NCBI GenBank assembly: GCA_000488855.1
Contig: KI535274.1
Coordinates: 1-64,000, forward strand
Source: Eubacterium brachy ATCC 33089
GTDB taxonomy: Bacteria; Bacillota; Clostridia; Peptostreptococcales; Anaerovoracaceae
Reading direction: 5' to 3'
DNA: 64,000 nucleotides
Every line of letters starts with the position of its first letter. The stretch's first letter is position 1. The position numbers were made by a program, and so were the translations under genes. Below, one piece after another: positions 52,849 to 62,959 of the stretch. The notes beneath the pieces were generated by a model. The model was not told where the DNA came from. It saw only the letters and a program-made list of their open reading frames with translations, and ran no database searches.

Positions 52849-53391
52849 CTATTTTTCAAACGGCATTCCGAGAAGTTTTAGAAGTTCTAACGCTTCTTCG
52901 TCTGTCTTTGCTGTAGTTGTAAACACGATGTTCATACCTTTGATCAAATCAACTTGATCATAGCTGATTTCAGGGAATATGAGCTGTTCTTTAATTCCCA
53001 TAGAGTAGTTTCCTCTACCGTCAAAAGAATTTTTGCTAACGCCTTTAAAGTCTCTCACTCTCGGAAGAGCGATGTTGAAGAACTTATCAGCAAAAGTATA
53101 CATGTTTTCGCCTCTCAAAGTAACCTTTGTTCCCACAGGCATGCCCTGTCTAACTTTAAAGTTTGCGATGGATTTCTTCGCTCTCGTAACTACCGGTCTC
53201 TGCCCTGAGATAACACCGAGTTCTTTCACTGCAGTTTCCATCAGTTTCGCATTGTCCTTAGCTTCTCCAAGACCGATGTTGATCGTAATCTTTTCCAACT
53301 TAGGCACTTCCATAGGATTTGCGTAGTTGAACTTATCAACAAGAGCCTTGAATACGTCATTTTTATATGTTTCCTTTAATCTACTTGTCAA
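52849..53391 (-). CDS. rplE: 50S ribosomal protein L5
   Basis: A 180-residue L5 that binds 5S rRNA and the P-site tRNA. The start codon is TTG at 53391, five bases after AGGAGGAG; no ATG fits the conserved N-terminus ([12 protein letters not shown]). It contains [20 protein letters not shown]-type text (here [19 protein letters not shown]). Confidence 0.96.
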   Translation of the reverse strand: MTSRLKETYKNDVFKALVDKFNYANPMEVPKLEKITINIGLGEAKDNAKLMETAVKELGVISGQRPVVTRAKKSIANFKVRQGMPVGTKVTLRGENMYTFADKFFNIALPRVRDFKGVSKNSFDGRGNYSMGIKEQLIFPEISYDQVDLIKGMNIVFTTTAKTDEEALELLKLLGMPFEK

Positions 53392-53408
53392 CTCGACTCC
53401 TCCTTTCC

Positions 53409-53714
53409 CTAATCTATTGCGTTGCCGCTCTTCTTGGCAACTCTCACTTTTTTATCCCCATTCATCTCGTAACCGACTCTGGTTCTGGCTTTCGCCTTAT
53501 CATCGTAAATCATCACGTTTGATACGTGAATCGGACCTTCCTGATGCTTGATTTCAGAAGCAGCAGTTCTGGTCTGTTTCTGATGCTTTGTCTGAATGTT
53601 GATACCTTCCACAATCACTCTGTTCTCTTTAGGCATAGCTTTGATAACTTCGCCTTTTTTACCTTTATCTTTTCCGGCAATTACTATTACCGTATCTCCT
53701 TTTTTAATTCGCAT
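53409..53714 (-). CDS. rplX: 50S ribosomal protein L24
   Basis: A 101-residue L24 with the KOW motif [23 protein letters not shown]. It is an assembly initiator near the exit tunnel. Confidence 0.97.
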   Translation of the reverse strand: MRIKKGDTVIVIAGKDKGKKGEVIKAMPKENRVIVEGINIQTKHQKQTRTAASEIKHQEGPIHVSNVMIYDDKAKARTRVGYEMNGDKKVRVAKKSGNAID

Positions 53715-53727
53715 CCTGTTAGACCTC

Positions 53728-54096
53728 CTATAATACTTCCGGTGCCAACGACACTATCTTCATATAGTTTCTGTCTCTAAGCTCTCTTGCAACAGGTCCA
53801 AATATACGTGTACCTACCGGGTTTTTATCTTCCTTGATAACTACCGCAGCATTTTGGTCGAACTTAACGTAGCTACCGTCATCTCTTCTGGCGCCTTTTT
53901 TAGTCCTTACGACAACGGCTCTCACTACATCACCTTTCTTGACCATTCCGCCCGGAGAAGCTTCTTTTACGGCACAAACGATTACGTCTCCGATATTTGC
54001 ATATCTACGGCTGGTACCGCCTAGAATACGGATACATAACAGTTCTTTCGCACCGGAGTTATCAGCGACTTTAAGTCTGGTTTCTGTCTGAATCAT
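53728..54096 (-). CDS. rplN: 50S ribosomal protein L14
   Basis: A 122-residue L14 starting [20 protein letters not shown] and ending [11 protein letters not shown], both conserved. Length is exactly typical. Confidence 0.97.
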   Translation of the reverse strand: MIQTETRLKVADNSGAKELLCIRILGGTSRRYANIGDVIVCAVKEASPGGMVKKGDVVRAVVVRTKKGARRDDGSYVKFDQNAAVVIKEDKNPVGTRIFGPVARELRDRNYMKIVSLAPEVL

Positions 54097-54109
54097 ATTC
54101 GGTGCCTCC

Positions 54110-54370
54110 TTATTTAACCTTTTCTACGATGTTCACAAGTCTCCATCTCTTATCTTTTGATAGAGGTCTTGTTTCCATAATTCTAACTTTATCTCCGATA
54201 TTACATTCGTTGTTCTCATCGTGAGCTTTGACCTTTTTAGTCGTCTTTACAGCCTTACCGTAAAGAGAATGTCTTACGAAGTCTTCCAAAGCAACTGTAA
54301 CCGTCTTATCCATTTTATCGCTTACGACGATACCGATTCTCGTTTTTCTTCTATTTCTTTCAACTGCCAT
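54110..54370 (-). CDS. rpsQ: 30S ribosomal protein S17
   Basis: An 86-residue OB-fold protein starting [20 protein letters not shown]. The ATG at 54370 has AAGGAGG eight bases upstream, better than the GTG two codons earlier. Confidence 0.96.
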   Translation of the reverse strand: MAVERNRRKTRIGIVVSDKMDKTVTVALEDFVRHSLYGKAVKTTKKVKAHDENNECNIGDKVRIMETRPLSKDKRWRLVNIVEKVK

Positions 54371-54387
54371 AATCACATCCTCCTTTC

Positions 54388-54591
54388 TTATTCAGCCTGA
54401 GCTGTCAACTCTTTTTCTCTGATAATAGTTTTAACTCTCGCAATATCTTTTTTAATTTCTCTTAATTTGACAGGGTTCTCAAGCTGACCTGTAACATGTT
54501 GAAATCTTAAGTTAAAAAGATCCTTCTTAAGTTTAATCAGTTCAGCATTCAGTTCCTTATCAGACATTTCTCTTATCTTGTTTAGTTCCAT
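54388..54591 (-). CDS. rpmC: 50S ribosomal protein L29
   Basis: A 67-residue, all-helical L29 with [20 protein letters not shown] as its core. Its start overlaps the rplP stop by one base. Confidence 0.97.
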   Translation of the reverse strand: MELNKIREMSDKELNAELIKLKKDLFNLRFQHVTGQLENPVKLREIKKDIARVKTIIREKELTAQAE

Positions 54592-55022
54592 TATGCTTCA
54601 CCACCCTTTTCTGCGTCTTCTCTGATGGCAAATTTACACTTAACAGGTAACTTGTGCGAAGCAAGTCTCATAGCTTCTCTCGCCTGTTCTTCTGTAACAC
54701 CTTCAATTTCAAACATAACTCTGCCCGGTTTAACAACTGCCACCCAGTATTCAGGTGCCCCTTTACCGGAACCCATTCTTACTTCAGCAGGTTTCTTTGT
54801 CACTGATTTATGTGGGAAAATTTTAATATATACTTTTCCGCCCCTTTTAATAGATCTTGTCATAGCTACTCTGGCAGCTTCGATCTGATTGGAAGTAATC
54901 CAAGCTGGTTCCAGCGAAACCAGTCCGTACTGACCGTGAGAAACCTTATTTCCCCTTGTAGCCTTACCGGTCATTCTACCTCTGTGGACTCTTCTACGTT
55001 TAACGCGCTTTGGCATTAACAT
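54591..55022 (-). CDS. rplP: 50S ribosomal protein L16
   Basis: A 143-residue L16 starting [17 protein letters not shown]. It contains the [24 protein letters not shown] segment (in part) that lies near the A-site tRNA. Confidence 0.97.
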   Translation of the reverse strand: MLMPKRVKRRRVHRGRMTGKATRGNKVSHGQYGLVSLEPAWITSNQIEAARVAMTRSIKRGGKVYIKIFPHKSVTKKPAEVRMGSGKGAPEYWVAVVKPGRVMFEIEGVTEEQAREAMRLASHKLPVKCKFAIREDAEKGGEA

Positions 55023-55045
55023 GGCTAGTATCCTCCTTTTTTAGT

Positions 55046-55912
55046 CTATTCTTCGGTTGTTTCAACTGCTTGCGTTTCAACCTGTGGAGCCTCCGTTTCC
55101 GGCTCTACCGCTTCAACTTTCGGCGTATTTCTCTTTCTCGGATTTACAGCCTTTGGAATTTCATCTTTGAAATCCTTAGGATTTCTTCTCGGTCTCCTGT
55201 CTCCGTCTCTTCTCTTGTTGTTCTTTCGCTTTCCGTCTTTCCTATCCTGTTTTTCTTCACGAACAACGCTCTGCAATCCCTTGTCCAGGATTTCACCATG
55301 GTTTATCCAAACCTTAACGCCTATCTTACCGTAAGTTGTATCAGCTTCCGCAAAACCGTAATCGATATCGGCTCTCAATGTGTGCAACGGCACATTTCCT
55401 TCGCTGTACGATTCACTTCTGGCAATTTCAGCACCGCCCAGTCTTCCGGATACCAAAACCTTAATTCCCTTTGCATTGGCTTTCATGGTTCTGCCGATAG
55501 CCTGTTTCATAGCTCTTCTGAAAGCTATTCTCTTTTCGAGAGCCTGTGCTATGCTTTCCGCTGTCAACTGAGAGTCCAATTCGGATCTTCTCACTTCTCT
55601 GATATCAATATCAACTGTCTTATTTGTCAATTTCACCAAGTCGGCCTTCAACTGATCGATTCCATCTCCTGCACGACCGATTACCATCCCCGGTCTACCG
55701 GTTGAAATTATAACCTTTACTTTATTTTCTCCCGATCTTTCAACCACTACCTTTGAAATTCCGGCTGCATATAGTTTTTTCTTCACAAATTTTCTGATCT
55801 GCTGATCTTCTATCAAGAAATCCGCAAAATCATTTTTTCCTGCATACCATTTGGAGCCCCAGTCTTTAATGACCCCAACTCTTAAGCCGTGTGGACTTAC
55901 TTTCTGACCCAT
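55046..55912 (-). CDS. rpsC: 30S ribosomal protein S3 with long C-terminal tail
   Basis: A 288-residue S3. The KH domain ([20 protein letters not shown], about 66-87) and the C-terminal S3 domain to about 218 are normal. Then follow some 70 residues that are first Lys/Arg/Asp-rich ([20 protein letters not shown]) and then Glu/Thr/Pro-rich. Most bacterial S3 proteins end near 210-230, so the tail is an extension. It lies at the mRNA entry site, so extra RNA contacts are possible. Confidence 0.96.
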   Translation of the reverse strand: MGQKVSPHGLRVGVIKDWGSKWYAGKNDFADFLIEDQQIRKFVKKKLYAAGISKVVVERSGENKVKVIISTGRPGMVIGRAGDGIDQLKADLVKLTNKTVDIDIREVRRSELDSQLTAESIAQALEKRIAFRRAMKQAIGRTMKANAKGIKVLVSGRLGGAEIARSESYSEGNVPLHTLRADIDYGFAEADTTYGKIGVKVWINHGEILDKGLQSVVREEKQDRKDGKRKNNKRRDGDRRPRRNPKDFKDEIPKAVNPRKRNTPKVEAVEPETEAPQVETQAVETTEE

Positions 55913-56266
55913 TTACTGAACCTCCTTTTCTGAATTTCTTTCCTTTAGAGTCACACCTATGTGGCTTGTTCTCTTCAAGATGATGGAAGCTCTGCCCTGA
56001 GAGCCCGCTCTCCATCTCTTCATCGTAGGACCTTGGTGTGCATAAATCTCTGCAACATACAGGTCGTCAACGTTCATATTAAAGTTGTTCTCAGCATTCG
56101 CCGCCGCTGATTTAACCACTTTTTCGAATAATTCAGCACCTTTTCCCGGTGTAAATCTTAAAATTGTCAATGCCTCCGCTAAATTCTTACCTCTAACCAA
56201 GCTGGCAACCGGTTTCAGTTTAATAGGAGACATTCTTACACTTTTTGCAATCGCTTTTGCTTCCAT
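55913..56266 (-). CDS. rplV: 50S ribosomal protein L22
   Basis: A 117-residue L22 of the exit tunnel. It begins MEAKAIAKSVRMSPIKLKPV and carries the tunnel hairpin ending KRWRAGSQGRASIILKRTSH. Its stop abuts the rpsC start. Confidence 0.97.
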   Translation of the reverse strand: MEAKAIAKSVRMSPIKLKPVASLVRGKNLAEALTILRFTPGKGAELFEKVVKSAAANAENNFNMNVDDLYVAEIYAHQGPTMKRWRAGSQGRASIILKRTSHIGVTLKERNSEKEVQ

Positions 56267-56285
56267 TTTTCATCTATCTCCTTTA

Positions 56286-56558
56286 CTATCTCGATTTCTT
56301 ATCTGCTGCATGACCTCTGTAAGATCTTGTTGGAGCAAATTCTCCAAGTCTGTGTCCTACCATGTCTTCTGTGATATACACCGGCACATGTTTTCTGCCA
56401 TCGTGTACCGCTATAGTATGACCCACCATCTGTGGAAAAATTGTAGATGGTCTTGACCATGTTTTAATAACCTTCTTTTCGTTCTTTGCATTCATCTCTT
56501 CGATTGCTTTTAGAAGCTTTGCATTTACGAAAGGGCCTTTTTTAAGTGATCTACCCAT
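56286..56558 (-). CDS. rpsS: 30S ribosomal protein S19
   Basis: A 90-residue S19 beginning [19 protein letters not shown] and ending [20 protein letters not shown]. Confidence 0.97.
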   Translation of the reverse strand: MGRSLKKGPFVNAKLLKAIEEMNAKNEKKVIKTWSRPSTIFPQMVGHTIAVHDGRKHVPVYITEDMVGHRLGEFAPTRSYRGHAADKKSR

Positions 56559-56576
56559 TATCTATTGCTCCTTTCC

Positions 56577-57410
56577 CTATTTTTCACCTCTGCGCTTTAC
56601 AATGTATTTGTCAGAGTCTTTCTTTTTCTTTCTAGTCTTGTATCCGAGAGCCGGCTTACCCCAAGGTGTAACCGGACTAACTCTACCGATACCGGCTTTA
56701 CCTTCACCACCGCCATGAGGATGATCGTTAGGGTTCATAACGGAACCTCTCACTGTAGGTCTGATACCCATGTGTCTCTTTCTACCTGCCTTACCGATGT
56801 TGATGTTGCCGTGATCCGAGTTCCCCACTTCGCCGACAGTTGCTCTACATTCAATTCTGATTTTTCTCACTTCTCCGGATGGCAGTCTAACCTGAGCGTA
56901 GCTGCCTTCCTTCGCCATCAACTGGGCTCCATTGCCTGCAGATCTGACCAGCTGTGCACCTTTTCCCGGCTTCAATTCAACGTTGTGAATCATCGTGCCG
57001 ACAGGAATGTTCGCCAAAGGCAAAGCATTTCCCACCTTGATGTCCGCATCCTTACCTGATTCGATTAGCTGTCCCACCTTTAATCCCTGTGGTGCAATTA
57101 TATATCTCTTTTCACCGTCCGCATAAACGATCAAAGCAATGTTTGCACTTCTGTTCGGATCGTATTCGATAGCTGAAACTTTTCCTGGCACTCCATCTTT
57201 CGTTCTTTTGAAGTCGATTATTCTATATTTAGGTCTGTAGCCGCCACCTCTGTGTCTAACTGTAATCTTACCTCTAGAGTTTCTTCCAGAGTGTTTTTTA
57301 AGAGTTACCGTAAGTGACTTTTCAGGTGTGCTTTTGGTGATTTCTTCAAAAGTTGAAGTTGTCATTCCTCTTAAACCAGGAGTAGTCGGATTGTATTTTT
57401 TGATTCCCAT
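56577..57410 (-). CDS. rplB: 50S ribosomal protein L2
   Basis: A 277-residue L2, close to the peptidyl-transferase centre. It has [19 protein letters not shown] and the conserved [15 protein letters not shown] segment with the functionally important His. Confidence 0.97.
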   Translation of the reverse strand: MGIKKYNPTTPGLRGMTTSTFEEITKSTPEKSLTVTLKKHSGRNSRGKITVRHRGGGYRPKYRIIDFKRTKDGVPGKVSAIEYDPNRSANIALIVYADGEKRYIIAPQGLKVGQLIESGKDADIKVGNALPLANIPVGTMIHNVELKPGKGAQLVRSAGNGAQLMAKEGSYAQVRLPSGEVRKIRIECRATVGEVGNSDHGNINIGKAGRKRHMGIRPTVRGSVMNPNDHPHGGGEGKAGIGRVSPVTPWGKPALGYKTRKKKKDSDKYIVKRRGEK

Positions 57411-57425
57411 TTTTACTGCCTCCTA

Positions 57426-57716
57426 TTATAAACTTTGGAAGAATTCGATTTCTTTACTGTCAGCAGTAAGAGTCACTATCGCCTTCTTAGAAGCTGCTGT
57501 ATATCCGGCTGTTCTTCCCATTCTCTTTAACTTACCTTTGATGTTCATGATGTTGACCTTTTTAACTTCAACATCAAAAATTTCTTCAATTGCATTTTTC
57601 ACTTCAGTTTTGTTTGCATCTACCGCAACTTTAAAAGTGTATTTTTTCACCTGCGCATCTGCCATAGATGTTTCCGAAATTACAGGTTTTAGTATTACAT
57701 CATATGACGTTCTCAT
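57426..57716 (-). CDS. rplW: 50S ribosomal protein L23
   Basis: A 96-residue L23 at the tunnel exit, the docking site for signal recognition particle and trigger factor. Text includes [22 protein letters not shown]. It overlaps rplD by one base. Confidence 0.96.
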   Translation of the reverse strand: MRTSYDVILKPVISETSMADAQVKKYTFKVAVDANKTEVKNAIEEIFDVEVKKVNIMNIKGKLKRMGRTAGYTAASKKAIVTLTADSKEIEFFQSL

Positions 57717-58339
57717 TATGAATACACCTCCTCAATTTTCTTGACCGCTTCCTTTGTGACGATGAAGTTAGTGTGGTTTATGATTTCATAAACGTTCATC
57801 GTAGACACCAGTGCAGTTCTCACACCCGGAATATTGGCTGCTGATCTGATTACGTTTTCATCTTTTTCAGCCATTACTATCAACGCTTTTCTTCCCGCGT
57901 TCACATTTCCCAACACCTTGATCATTTCCTTTGTCTTAGGTTCGCTCATTGTGAGCTGGTCTAAAACTATGATTTCATTTTCCTTGACTTTGGAAGATAA
58001 TGCTGAAAGCATTGCAAGTCTTCTAAGTTTCTTAGGCAATGTATATCTATAACTTCTAGGCTTCGGTGCAAATACCACACCACCTCCTATTTGAGACGGA
58101 TCCGTTGTCGATCCCTGTCTGTGACGACCTGTTCCCTTCTGTCTAAAAGGTTTTCTTCCGCCGCCTCTAACGTCTCCTCTAGTCTTTGCAGACTGCGTAC
58201 CTTGTCTTCTATTTGCCAAGTAGTTTTTTACTACTGCATGCACCGCATTTTGATTCGGCTCGATACCGAATACTTTCTCGTTCAGTTCAATAGTACCCGC
58301 ATCGGTTCCAGCCATATTAAGCACTTTTACTTCTGCCAT
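57716..58339 (-). CDS. rplD: 50S ribosomal protein L4
   Basis: A 207-residue L4 with the tunnel loop [20 protein letters not shown] and [13 protein letters not shown]. In E. coli L4 also represses this operon. Confidence 0.97.
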   Translation of the reverse strand: MAEVKVLNMAGTDAGTIELNEKVFGIEPNQNAVHAVVKNYLANRRQGTQSAKTRGDVRGGGRKPFRQKGTGRHRQGSTTDPSQIGGGVVFAPKPRSYRYTLPKKLRRLAMLSALSSKVKENEIIVLDQLTMSEPKTKEMIKVLGNVNAGRKALIVMAEKDENVIRSAANIPGVRTALVSTMNVYEIINHTNFIVTKEAVKKIEEVYS

Positions 58340-58363
58340 TGTTCTCCTCCTTTCCTAAGATTC

Positions 58364-58999
58364 CTACTTATTCCTCTTCTTGATCGCAGGACGAACTCTC
58401 ACCAAGCTACCTTTAGCTCCCGGAATCGCACCCTTTACAAGGAGTAGATTTCTATCAGCAATAACTTTCACCAAGTCGATATTCTGTACAGTTACAGTGT
58501 CACGACCCATTCTTCCCGGTCCTTTGTTTCCCTTGAACACTCTTCCCGGATATGAAGCACCTGCCAGTGCGCCGGCAAGTCTCTTATGCTTTGAACCATG
58601 GCTCATAGGTCCCCTGTGGTGACCGTGTCTCTTGATGTTACCCTGTGTTCCCTTACCTTTTGATGTTCCTGTAACATCGACTTTTATTCCTTCTTCGAAG
58701 TCGGCAACTGTGATTACCTGACCTAGTTCGTAAGTTTCACCTTCTTCAACTGTGAATTCAGCTAAATGTTTTTTCACTTCCACACCTGCTTTTTCAAAGT
58801 GTCCTGTCAACGGTTTGTTAACTCTGTGTGGTTTTGTGTCCCCAAAAGCTACCTGTACCGCACTATATCCATCTGTTTCAACAGTCTTAATCTGTGTTAC
58901 AACTTCAGGACCTGCTTCGATAACAGTTACGGGAACTACTACACCGTCTTCTGTGAAAATCTGAGTCATTCCGACTTTCTTTCCCAATAGTGTTTTCAT
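58364..58999 (-). CDS. rplC: 50S ribosomal protein L3
   Basis: A 211-residue L3 starting MKTLLGKKVGMTQIFTEDG, with the HGSKHKRLAGALAGASYPGRV loop (in part) that reaches the peptidyl-transferase centre. The 145-base gap from rpsJ is long for this operon; it holds only the small stem TGAGC/GCTCA with a GAAA loop (59113-59126). Confidence 0.97.
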   Translation of the reverse strand: MKTLLGKKVGMTQIFTEDGVVVPVTVIEAGPEVVTQIKTVETDGYSAVQVAFGDTKPHRVNKPLTGHFEKAGVEVKKHLAEFTVEEGETYELGQVITVADFEEGIKVDVTGTSKGKGTQGNIKRHGHHRGPMSHGSKHKRLAGALAGASYPGRVFKGNKGPGRMGRDTVTVQNIDLVKVIADRNLLLVKGAIPGAKGSLVRVRPAIKKRNK

Positions 59000-59144
59000 T
59001 TGTTTAATTCCTCCTAATTCTTACAGCGGATTGAAAAATTATCCCATCGTATCGCACATCCACCTTGCTGCGGAAGTCATTTCACAAGTTCAAATTCGTC
59101 AATCGTACTAAGTGAGCTTTCGCTCATTTTATCAATGCTATCTT

Positions 59145-59456
59145 TTATAGCTTTATTTCAATGTCAACTCCGGCAGGTAGATCCAGCTTTGTTAAAGCAT
59201 CTGTCGTCCTTGCTGTAGCTGCAGAAATGTCAATCAATCTCTTGTGAGTTCTCTGTTCAAACTGTTCTCTGCTGTCTTTATACTTGTGAACCGCTCTCAA
59301 GATTGTAATCACTTCCTTTTCAGTCGGCAATGGAATCGGGCCTGAAACCTCTGCTCCTGTCCTCTTTGCAGTTTCTACAATTTTCGCTGCACTCTGATCC
59401 AAAAGCGCGTGGTCATAAGCTCTCAGCTTAATTCTTATTTTTTGTAGTTCGCTCAT
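59145..59456 (-). CDS. rpsJ: 30S ribosomal protein S10
   Basis: A 103-residue S10 starting [21 protein letters not shown]. It is also NusE in antitermination complexes. It is the first gene of the S10-spc-alpha cluster and has its own promoter and an attenuator-type leader. No tuf precedes it here; tuf lies at the other end of the window. Confidence 0.97.
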   Translation of the reverse strand: MSELQKIRIKLRAYDHALLDQSAAKIVETAKRTGAEVSGPIPLPTEKEVITILRAVHKYKDSREQFEQRTHKRLIDISAATARTTDALTKLDLPAGVDIEIKL

Positions 59457-59685
59457 TTTTTCCTCCTAATTTTGTACTGTTTTCGCTATTCTCCGTACAA
59501 GGATTTCCTAGCTTTTTTGCACTCATACAAGCTTTTTCTTCGCTCTTTACACACTGCCGTGTGTTTTCCATTTGTTTGCACAAGCAAAAAAAGAGGGAAT
59601 CCCCTCGCCCCCGTCCAGCGGGGACCATTCTCCATGAAAATTACCTGATAGCTCAGCAACTTTTCACTTCTTCGCATTTTGCAAG
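59457..59685 (-). promoter_or_regulatory. S10-operon leader with candidate attenuator
   Basis: In the 230-base leader the minus strand has two adjacent hairpins. One is CCCCG/CGGGG (59609-59623). The other is GAGGG/CCCTC (59593-59606) and runs straight into TTTTTTT (59586-59592), a textbook rho-independent terminator placed about 130 bases before rpsJ. It must be read through in order to express the operon, so regulated attenuation is likely. I do not recognise the leader family. Confidence 0.65.
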
Positions 59686-59692
59686 CCTTTAT

Positions 59693-59721
59693 ATTATATC
59701 TTATATAAAACTATAAATCAA
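59693..59721 (-). promoter_or_regulatory. S10-operon promoter
   Basis: TTGATT (59716-59721, minus strand) and TATAAT (59693-59698) are spaced 17 bases. The stretch 59722-59883 between this promoter and the ketopantoate-reductase-like gene shows no gene. Confidence 0.8.
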
Positions 59722-59883
59722 CACTTTTTTTGAATTGATTTTTCTATTCAGATAATATTTTTTCAGCATTATACTTTAATAAAATGCTATTTTATGCAAT
59801 CTGTTTCAGCTTCAATGTCACACTCTCCCTGGTGTTTTCCTATTTGTCAAAATTCTGCTCAGATGCAATCTCAACATACAGCA

Positions 59884-60756
59884 CTACATGTTCAAATATT
59901 CATATAGCTTCAAATGCAGTTCTTGCATTTCATCGACAGCTTTCATCGCATGTCGATACATGAACATATCACCAAAATCGCTCTTGAAAACTGCTGCGAG
60001 CAATTTCCTCAATATCCATGTAGGCAAAAGCCTAAGAAAATTCAATTTCCAGGGTAAAATTGATACACCTTTTCCATGAAGAGTTTGAAAATTCAGCTTC
60101 ATTTGCCTTGCGATCTTCATCATAACATCCTTCTCTTTCCAAACTTCATCAGGTTTTTGTGCTTCATAGTAAGCATCTGCAATCGGAACCACCATCGCCA
60201 CGTGGCATATCTGCCAACAGTGCATATCTTTCGCAATTTTAGATGGTATTTTCGATTCTTTGAAAATGTTTGATAGTTGGCGAAGTTGACCCGTTCCATC
60301 TTCTCCTATTTTGCCAAACGTCGTAGGTTGAATGATTTTAGGTGTGAGTTTTGCCTTTAAAACCCCATTTTCAAAACTCCCGCCCGCACCCGGAAATGCA
60401 GGAATTATCTTCTTTCTCGGACAAAGCTCTGCCCAAGTTTCATACGGTTCTACGGTGTTGACCATCGTTACAATTGTCGAGCTTTCATTGGCATCCAATT
60501 CTTTCAACGCATCATAAACTTGATTTTCTCTTACGGTTAAGAATATGAAATCATATTTATCGCATTTATCTAATTTATCAACGATTCCAATCTCAGCTGT
60601 ATGCACTTCACCGTTGTCTTCGTATTGTAGCCCGTGTTTTTTCAAAACTTTCAGCCTTTCACCTCTGGCATAAACCGTCGTATCATATCCCGCCTTGGCG
60701 AATAAAATTCCGTATAGACAACCGATTACTCCTGCACCGTATATCAACAACTTCAT
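59884..60756 (-). CDS. Ketopantoate reductase family protein (PanE/ApbA-like)
   Basis: A 290-residue Rossmann-fold oxidoreductase. The NAD(P)-binding motif is GAGVIG at 7-12, followed by the ApbA-type layout and FLTVRENQVYDAL. The C-terminal all-helical half has the family pattern but the catalytic Lys region (KAKLTPKI) is not clearly that of true PanE. A membrane-like span occurs near 245-260. The substrate is therefore open; a 2-dehydropantoate or similar keto acid is likely. It is monocistronic, with its own promoter. Confidence 0.75.
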   Translation of the reverse strand: MKLLIYGAGVIGCLYGILFAKAGYDTTVYARGERLKVLKKHGLQYEDNGEVHTAEIGIVDKLDKCDKYDFIFLTVRENQVYDALKELDANESSTIVTMVNTVEPYETWAELCPRKKIIPAFPGAGGSFENGVLKAKLTPKIIQPTTFGKIGEDGTGQLRQLSNIFKESKIPSKIAKDMHCWQICHVAMVVPIADAYYEAQKPDEVWKEKDVMMKIARQMKLNFQTLHGKGVSILPWKLNFLRLLPTWILRKLLAAVFKSDFGDMFMYRHAMKAVDEMQELHLKLYEYLNM

Positions 60757-60841
60757 ACCCGAATCTCCTCAATTCCCAATTTTCTTTGAGTTTTCTTCTA
60801 TCTGCATCATTATTTCAACCATATGCCTTTCGTCTGAAAAT

Positions 60842-60871
60842 ATCATACATTCCCTTCACGTTCAATGTCAA
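60842..60871 (-). promoter_or_regulatory. Promoter of the ketopantoate-reductase-like gene
   Basis: TTGACA (60866-60871, minus strand) and TATGAT (60842-60847) are spaced 18 bases. Confidence 0.65.
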
Positions 60872-60961
60872 TACCGCTTTCCCCTGCCTTTATAACTTTT
60901 CTATCAAAAGTTCACATTTATTTACTTTCTCTATCAAATCGTTGTAATGATATCTTCGCAC

Positions 60962-61000
60962 AAAAATGGCGAGAGATTCTCTTCAATCTCCCGCCATTTT
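60962..61000 (-). terminator. rpsB-tsf terminator
   Basis: AATGGCGAGAGATT (60965-60978) pairs with AATCTCCCGCCATT (60986-60999) with one mismatch position, followed by a T run on the minus strand. T-rich sequence on the other side makes it possibly bidirectional. Confidence 0.88.
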
Positions 61001-61025
61001 AATATTTTTCTTTGATATTTTCAAA

Positions 61026-61940
61026 TTACTTCTTCATCTGTGCTGCCACTTCCTCGGCAAAGTTCTCTTCCTTCTTTTCGATACCTTCGCCTACTTCGTA
61101 TCTCGCCATAGAAGCAACCTTCACGTCTTTTCCAATTTCCTTTGCAACCTGGTCAACGTACTGAGCAACTGTCAACTCTCCGTTTTTAACGAACTTTTGA
61201 CTCATCAGACAAACTTCTCTAAGCTCTTTTTCGATTTTGCCGTCAACAATTCTATCCACCATATTTTCCGGCTTTCCTTCGTTTAGAACCTGATGTCTCA
61301 AAATTTCCTTTTCATGTGCGATATATTCAGGATCCACAAAGCTTCTGTCCAGGAACTTAGGATTCATGGAAGCAACCTGCATCGCTATATCCTTACCCAA
61401 TACAGCAACCTCTTCCGCAGTTGCAGCCGTTTCAAGACCAATCACAACACCGATCATTCCATTCGTATGAATATATCCTGTGTATACCACTCCATCCTGA
61501 TTAAATTTTTCAAACCTTCTAATGTTCAAGTTTTCGCCAATTTTAGCAATTTTGGCAGTTAGCTCTTCGCCTACCGCATTTTCATCGCTGTATTTTGCTT
61601 CCTTGAGTGTTTCAACATCTTTTACGTCGTTTTCCAGAGTGATCTCAGCAATTCTTTCTACGAAATTTATGAAATCCTCATTCTTCGCTACGAAATCGGT
61701 TTCTGAATTCACCTCTACCAACGCCGCACTCTTGCCACCTTCCGAATAAGCGATTCTAACCAATCCCATAGCAGCAATTCTATCTGATTTTTTAGCCGCC
61801 TTGGAGAGTCCTTTTTCTCTCAAAATTTCAATGGCCCTTTCGATGTCGGCATCGGACTCTACCAAAGCCTTTTTGCAATCCATCATACCAGCACCTGTGA
61901 TTTCTCTTAACTCTTTTACTAATGCTGCTGTTACTGCCAT
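61026..61940 (-). CDS. tsf: Elongation factor Ts
   Basis: A 304-residue nucleotide-exchange factor for EF-Tu. It begins VTAALVKELREITGAGMMDCKKAL, the conserved UBA-like start, and has the core SETDFVAKNEDF. It overlaps the rpsB stop by one base (TAATG), so the two are coupled. Confidence 0.97.
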   Translation of the reverse strand: MAVTAALVKELREITGAGMMDCKKALVESDADIERAIEILREKGLSKAAKKSDRIAAMGLVRIAYSEGGKSAALVEVNSETDFVAKNEDFINFVERIAEITLENDVKDVETLKEAKYSDENAVGEELTAKIAKIGENLNIRRFEKFNQDGVVYTGYIHTNGMIGVVIGLETAATAEEVAVLGKDIAMQVASMNPKFLDRSFVDPEYIAHEKEILRHQVLNEGKPENMVDRIVDGKIEKELREVCLMSQKFVKNGELTVAQYVDQVAKEIGKDVKVASMARYEVGEGIEKKEENFAEEVAAQMKK

Positions 61941-62674
61941 TATTCTTCCTCACTTTCCTCTGAAACTACCGGTTCAGAATCATCGAAACTCTCTCCCTGT
62001 CTTCCTTCAATAATCGCATCTGCTAAAATTCCTGAAATCAGCTTTACAGCTCTGATAGCATCGTCATTTCCCGGAATTACATAATCCACATCATCCGGAT
62101 CGCAGTTCGTATCAACCGTACCCACAATAGGAATTCCCAGTATTCTAGCTTCTTTAACCGCAATCTTTTCCTTCTTAGGATCGATTACCACGATGGCACC
62201 CGGCATCTCTTTCATCTCTTTGATGCCTCCCAAGAATTTTTCCAATCTATCCAGCTCTCTTTCCAAAGTCAAAACTTCTCTCTTGCTCAACTTTTCAAAA
62301 GTGCCGTTCTCCTGCATCTCTTTGATGTCGTTCAATCTTTGAATCCTCTGTGAAATAGTCTTCCAATTGGTCAACATTCCACCTAACCATCTCTGATTTA
62401 CATAGTACATACCCGCTCTGAGCGCTTCTTCTTTTATTGCACCCTGTGCCTGCTTTTTAGTCCCTATGAATAAAATAGGTTTTCCTTCCGCTGCAACTTC
62501 CTTTAGGAACGCATACGCTTCCTCAATCTTCTTTACAGTTTTTTGCAAATCTATAATGTAGATTCCATTTCTCTCTGTAAAAATGTATGGAGCCATTTTA
62601 GGGTTCCATCTCCTCGTTTGATGTCCGAAATGAACACCTGCTTCTAAAAGCTGTTTCATTGAAATTACTGACAT
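61940..62674 (-). CDS. rpsB: 30S ribosomal protein S2
   Basis: A 244-residue S2 starting [20 protein letters not shown]. It has the conserved [12 protein letters not shown] and [22 protein letters not shown] (in part) and an acidic tail (SEESEEE). Confidence 0.97.
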   Translation of the reverse strand: MSVISMKQLLEAGVHFGHQTRRWNPKMAPYIFTERNGIYIIDLQKTVKKIEEAYAFLKEVAAEGKPILFIGTKKQAQGAIKEEALRAGMYYVNQRWLGGMLTNWKTISQRIQRLNDIKEMQENGTFEKLSKREVLTLERELDRLEKFLGGIKEMKEMPGAIVVIDPKKEKIAVKEARILGIPIVGTVDTNCDPDDVDYVIPGNDDAIRAVKLISGILADAIIEGRQGESFDDSEPVVSEESEEE

Positions 62675-62827
62675 TTTTTTCCTCCTCGGTTTTCCCTTCC
62701 GCCACTGTATTCCAAAGCGAGAGCCTTTTCGGCACCGCCCACTTTGTAACGATGGCGTGCTTATTTAGTGTTGGTGTCTAAAGTTTACACCACGTTATAT
62801 GATACTATACCCTAAATGAATTTTCAA
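62675..62827 (-). promoter_or_regulatory. rpsB-tsf promoter and leader
   Basis: TTGAAA (62822-62827, minus strand) and TATCAT (62799-62804) are spaced 17 bases; an overlapping TATAGT choice exists. The leader of about 115 bases is richer in G+C than the flanks and can form GCGGTGCC/GGC...CGC-type stems (about 62720-62755). That suggests an S2-responsive leader, though the family is not certain. The gap from 62828 to 62959 shows no gene. Confidence 0.55.
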
Positions 62828-62959
62828 GCAAATTTTCCACAGGTTACTGATTTAATGTTCAAATGATTTATCAAACTCTCTCCCGATTTATCAATCGACA
62901 TTTAATTTTCAAATCTGTAACCTGCAGTTTGCGAACATATCCCCTTCGCTGTCCTATTC

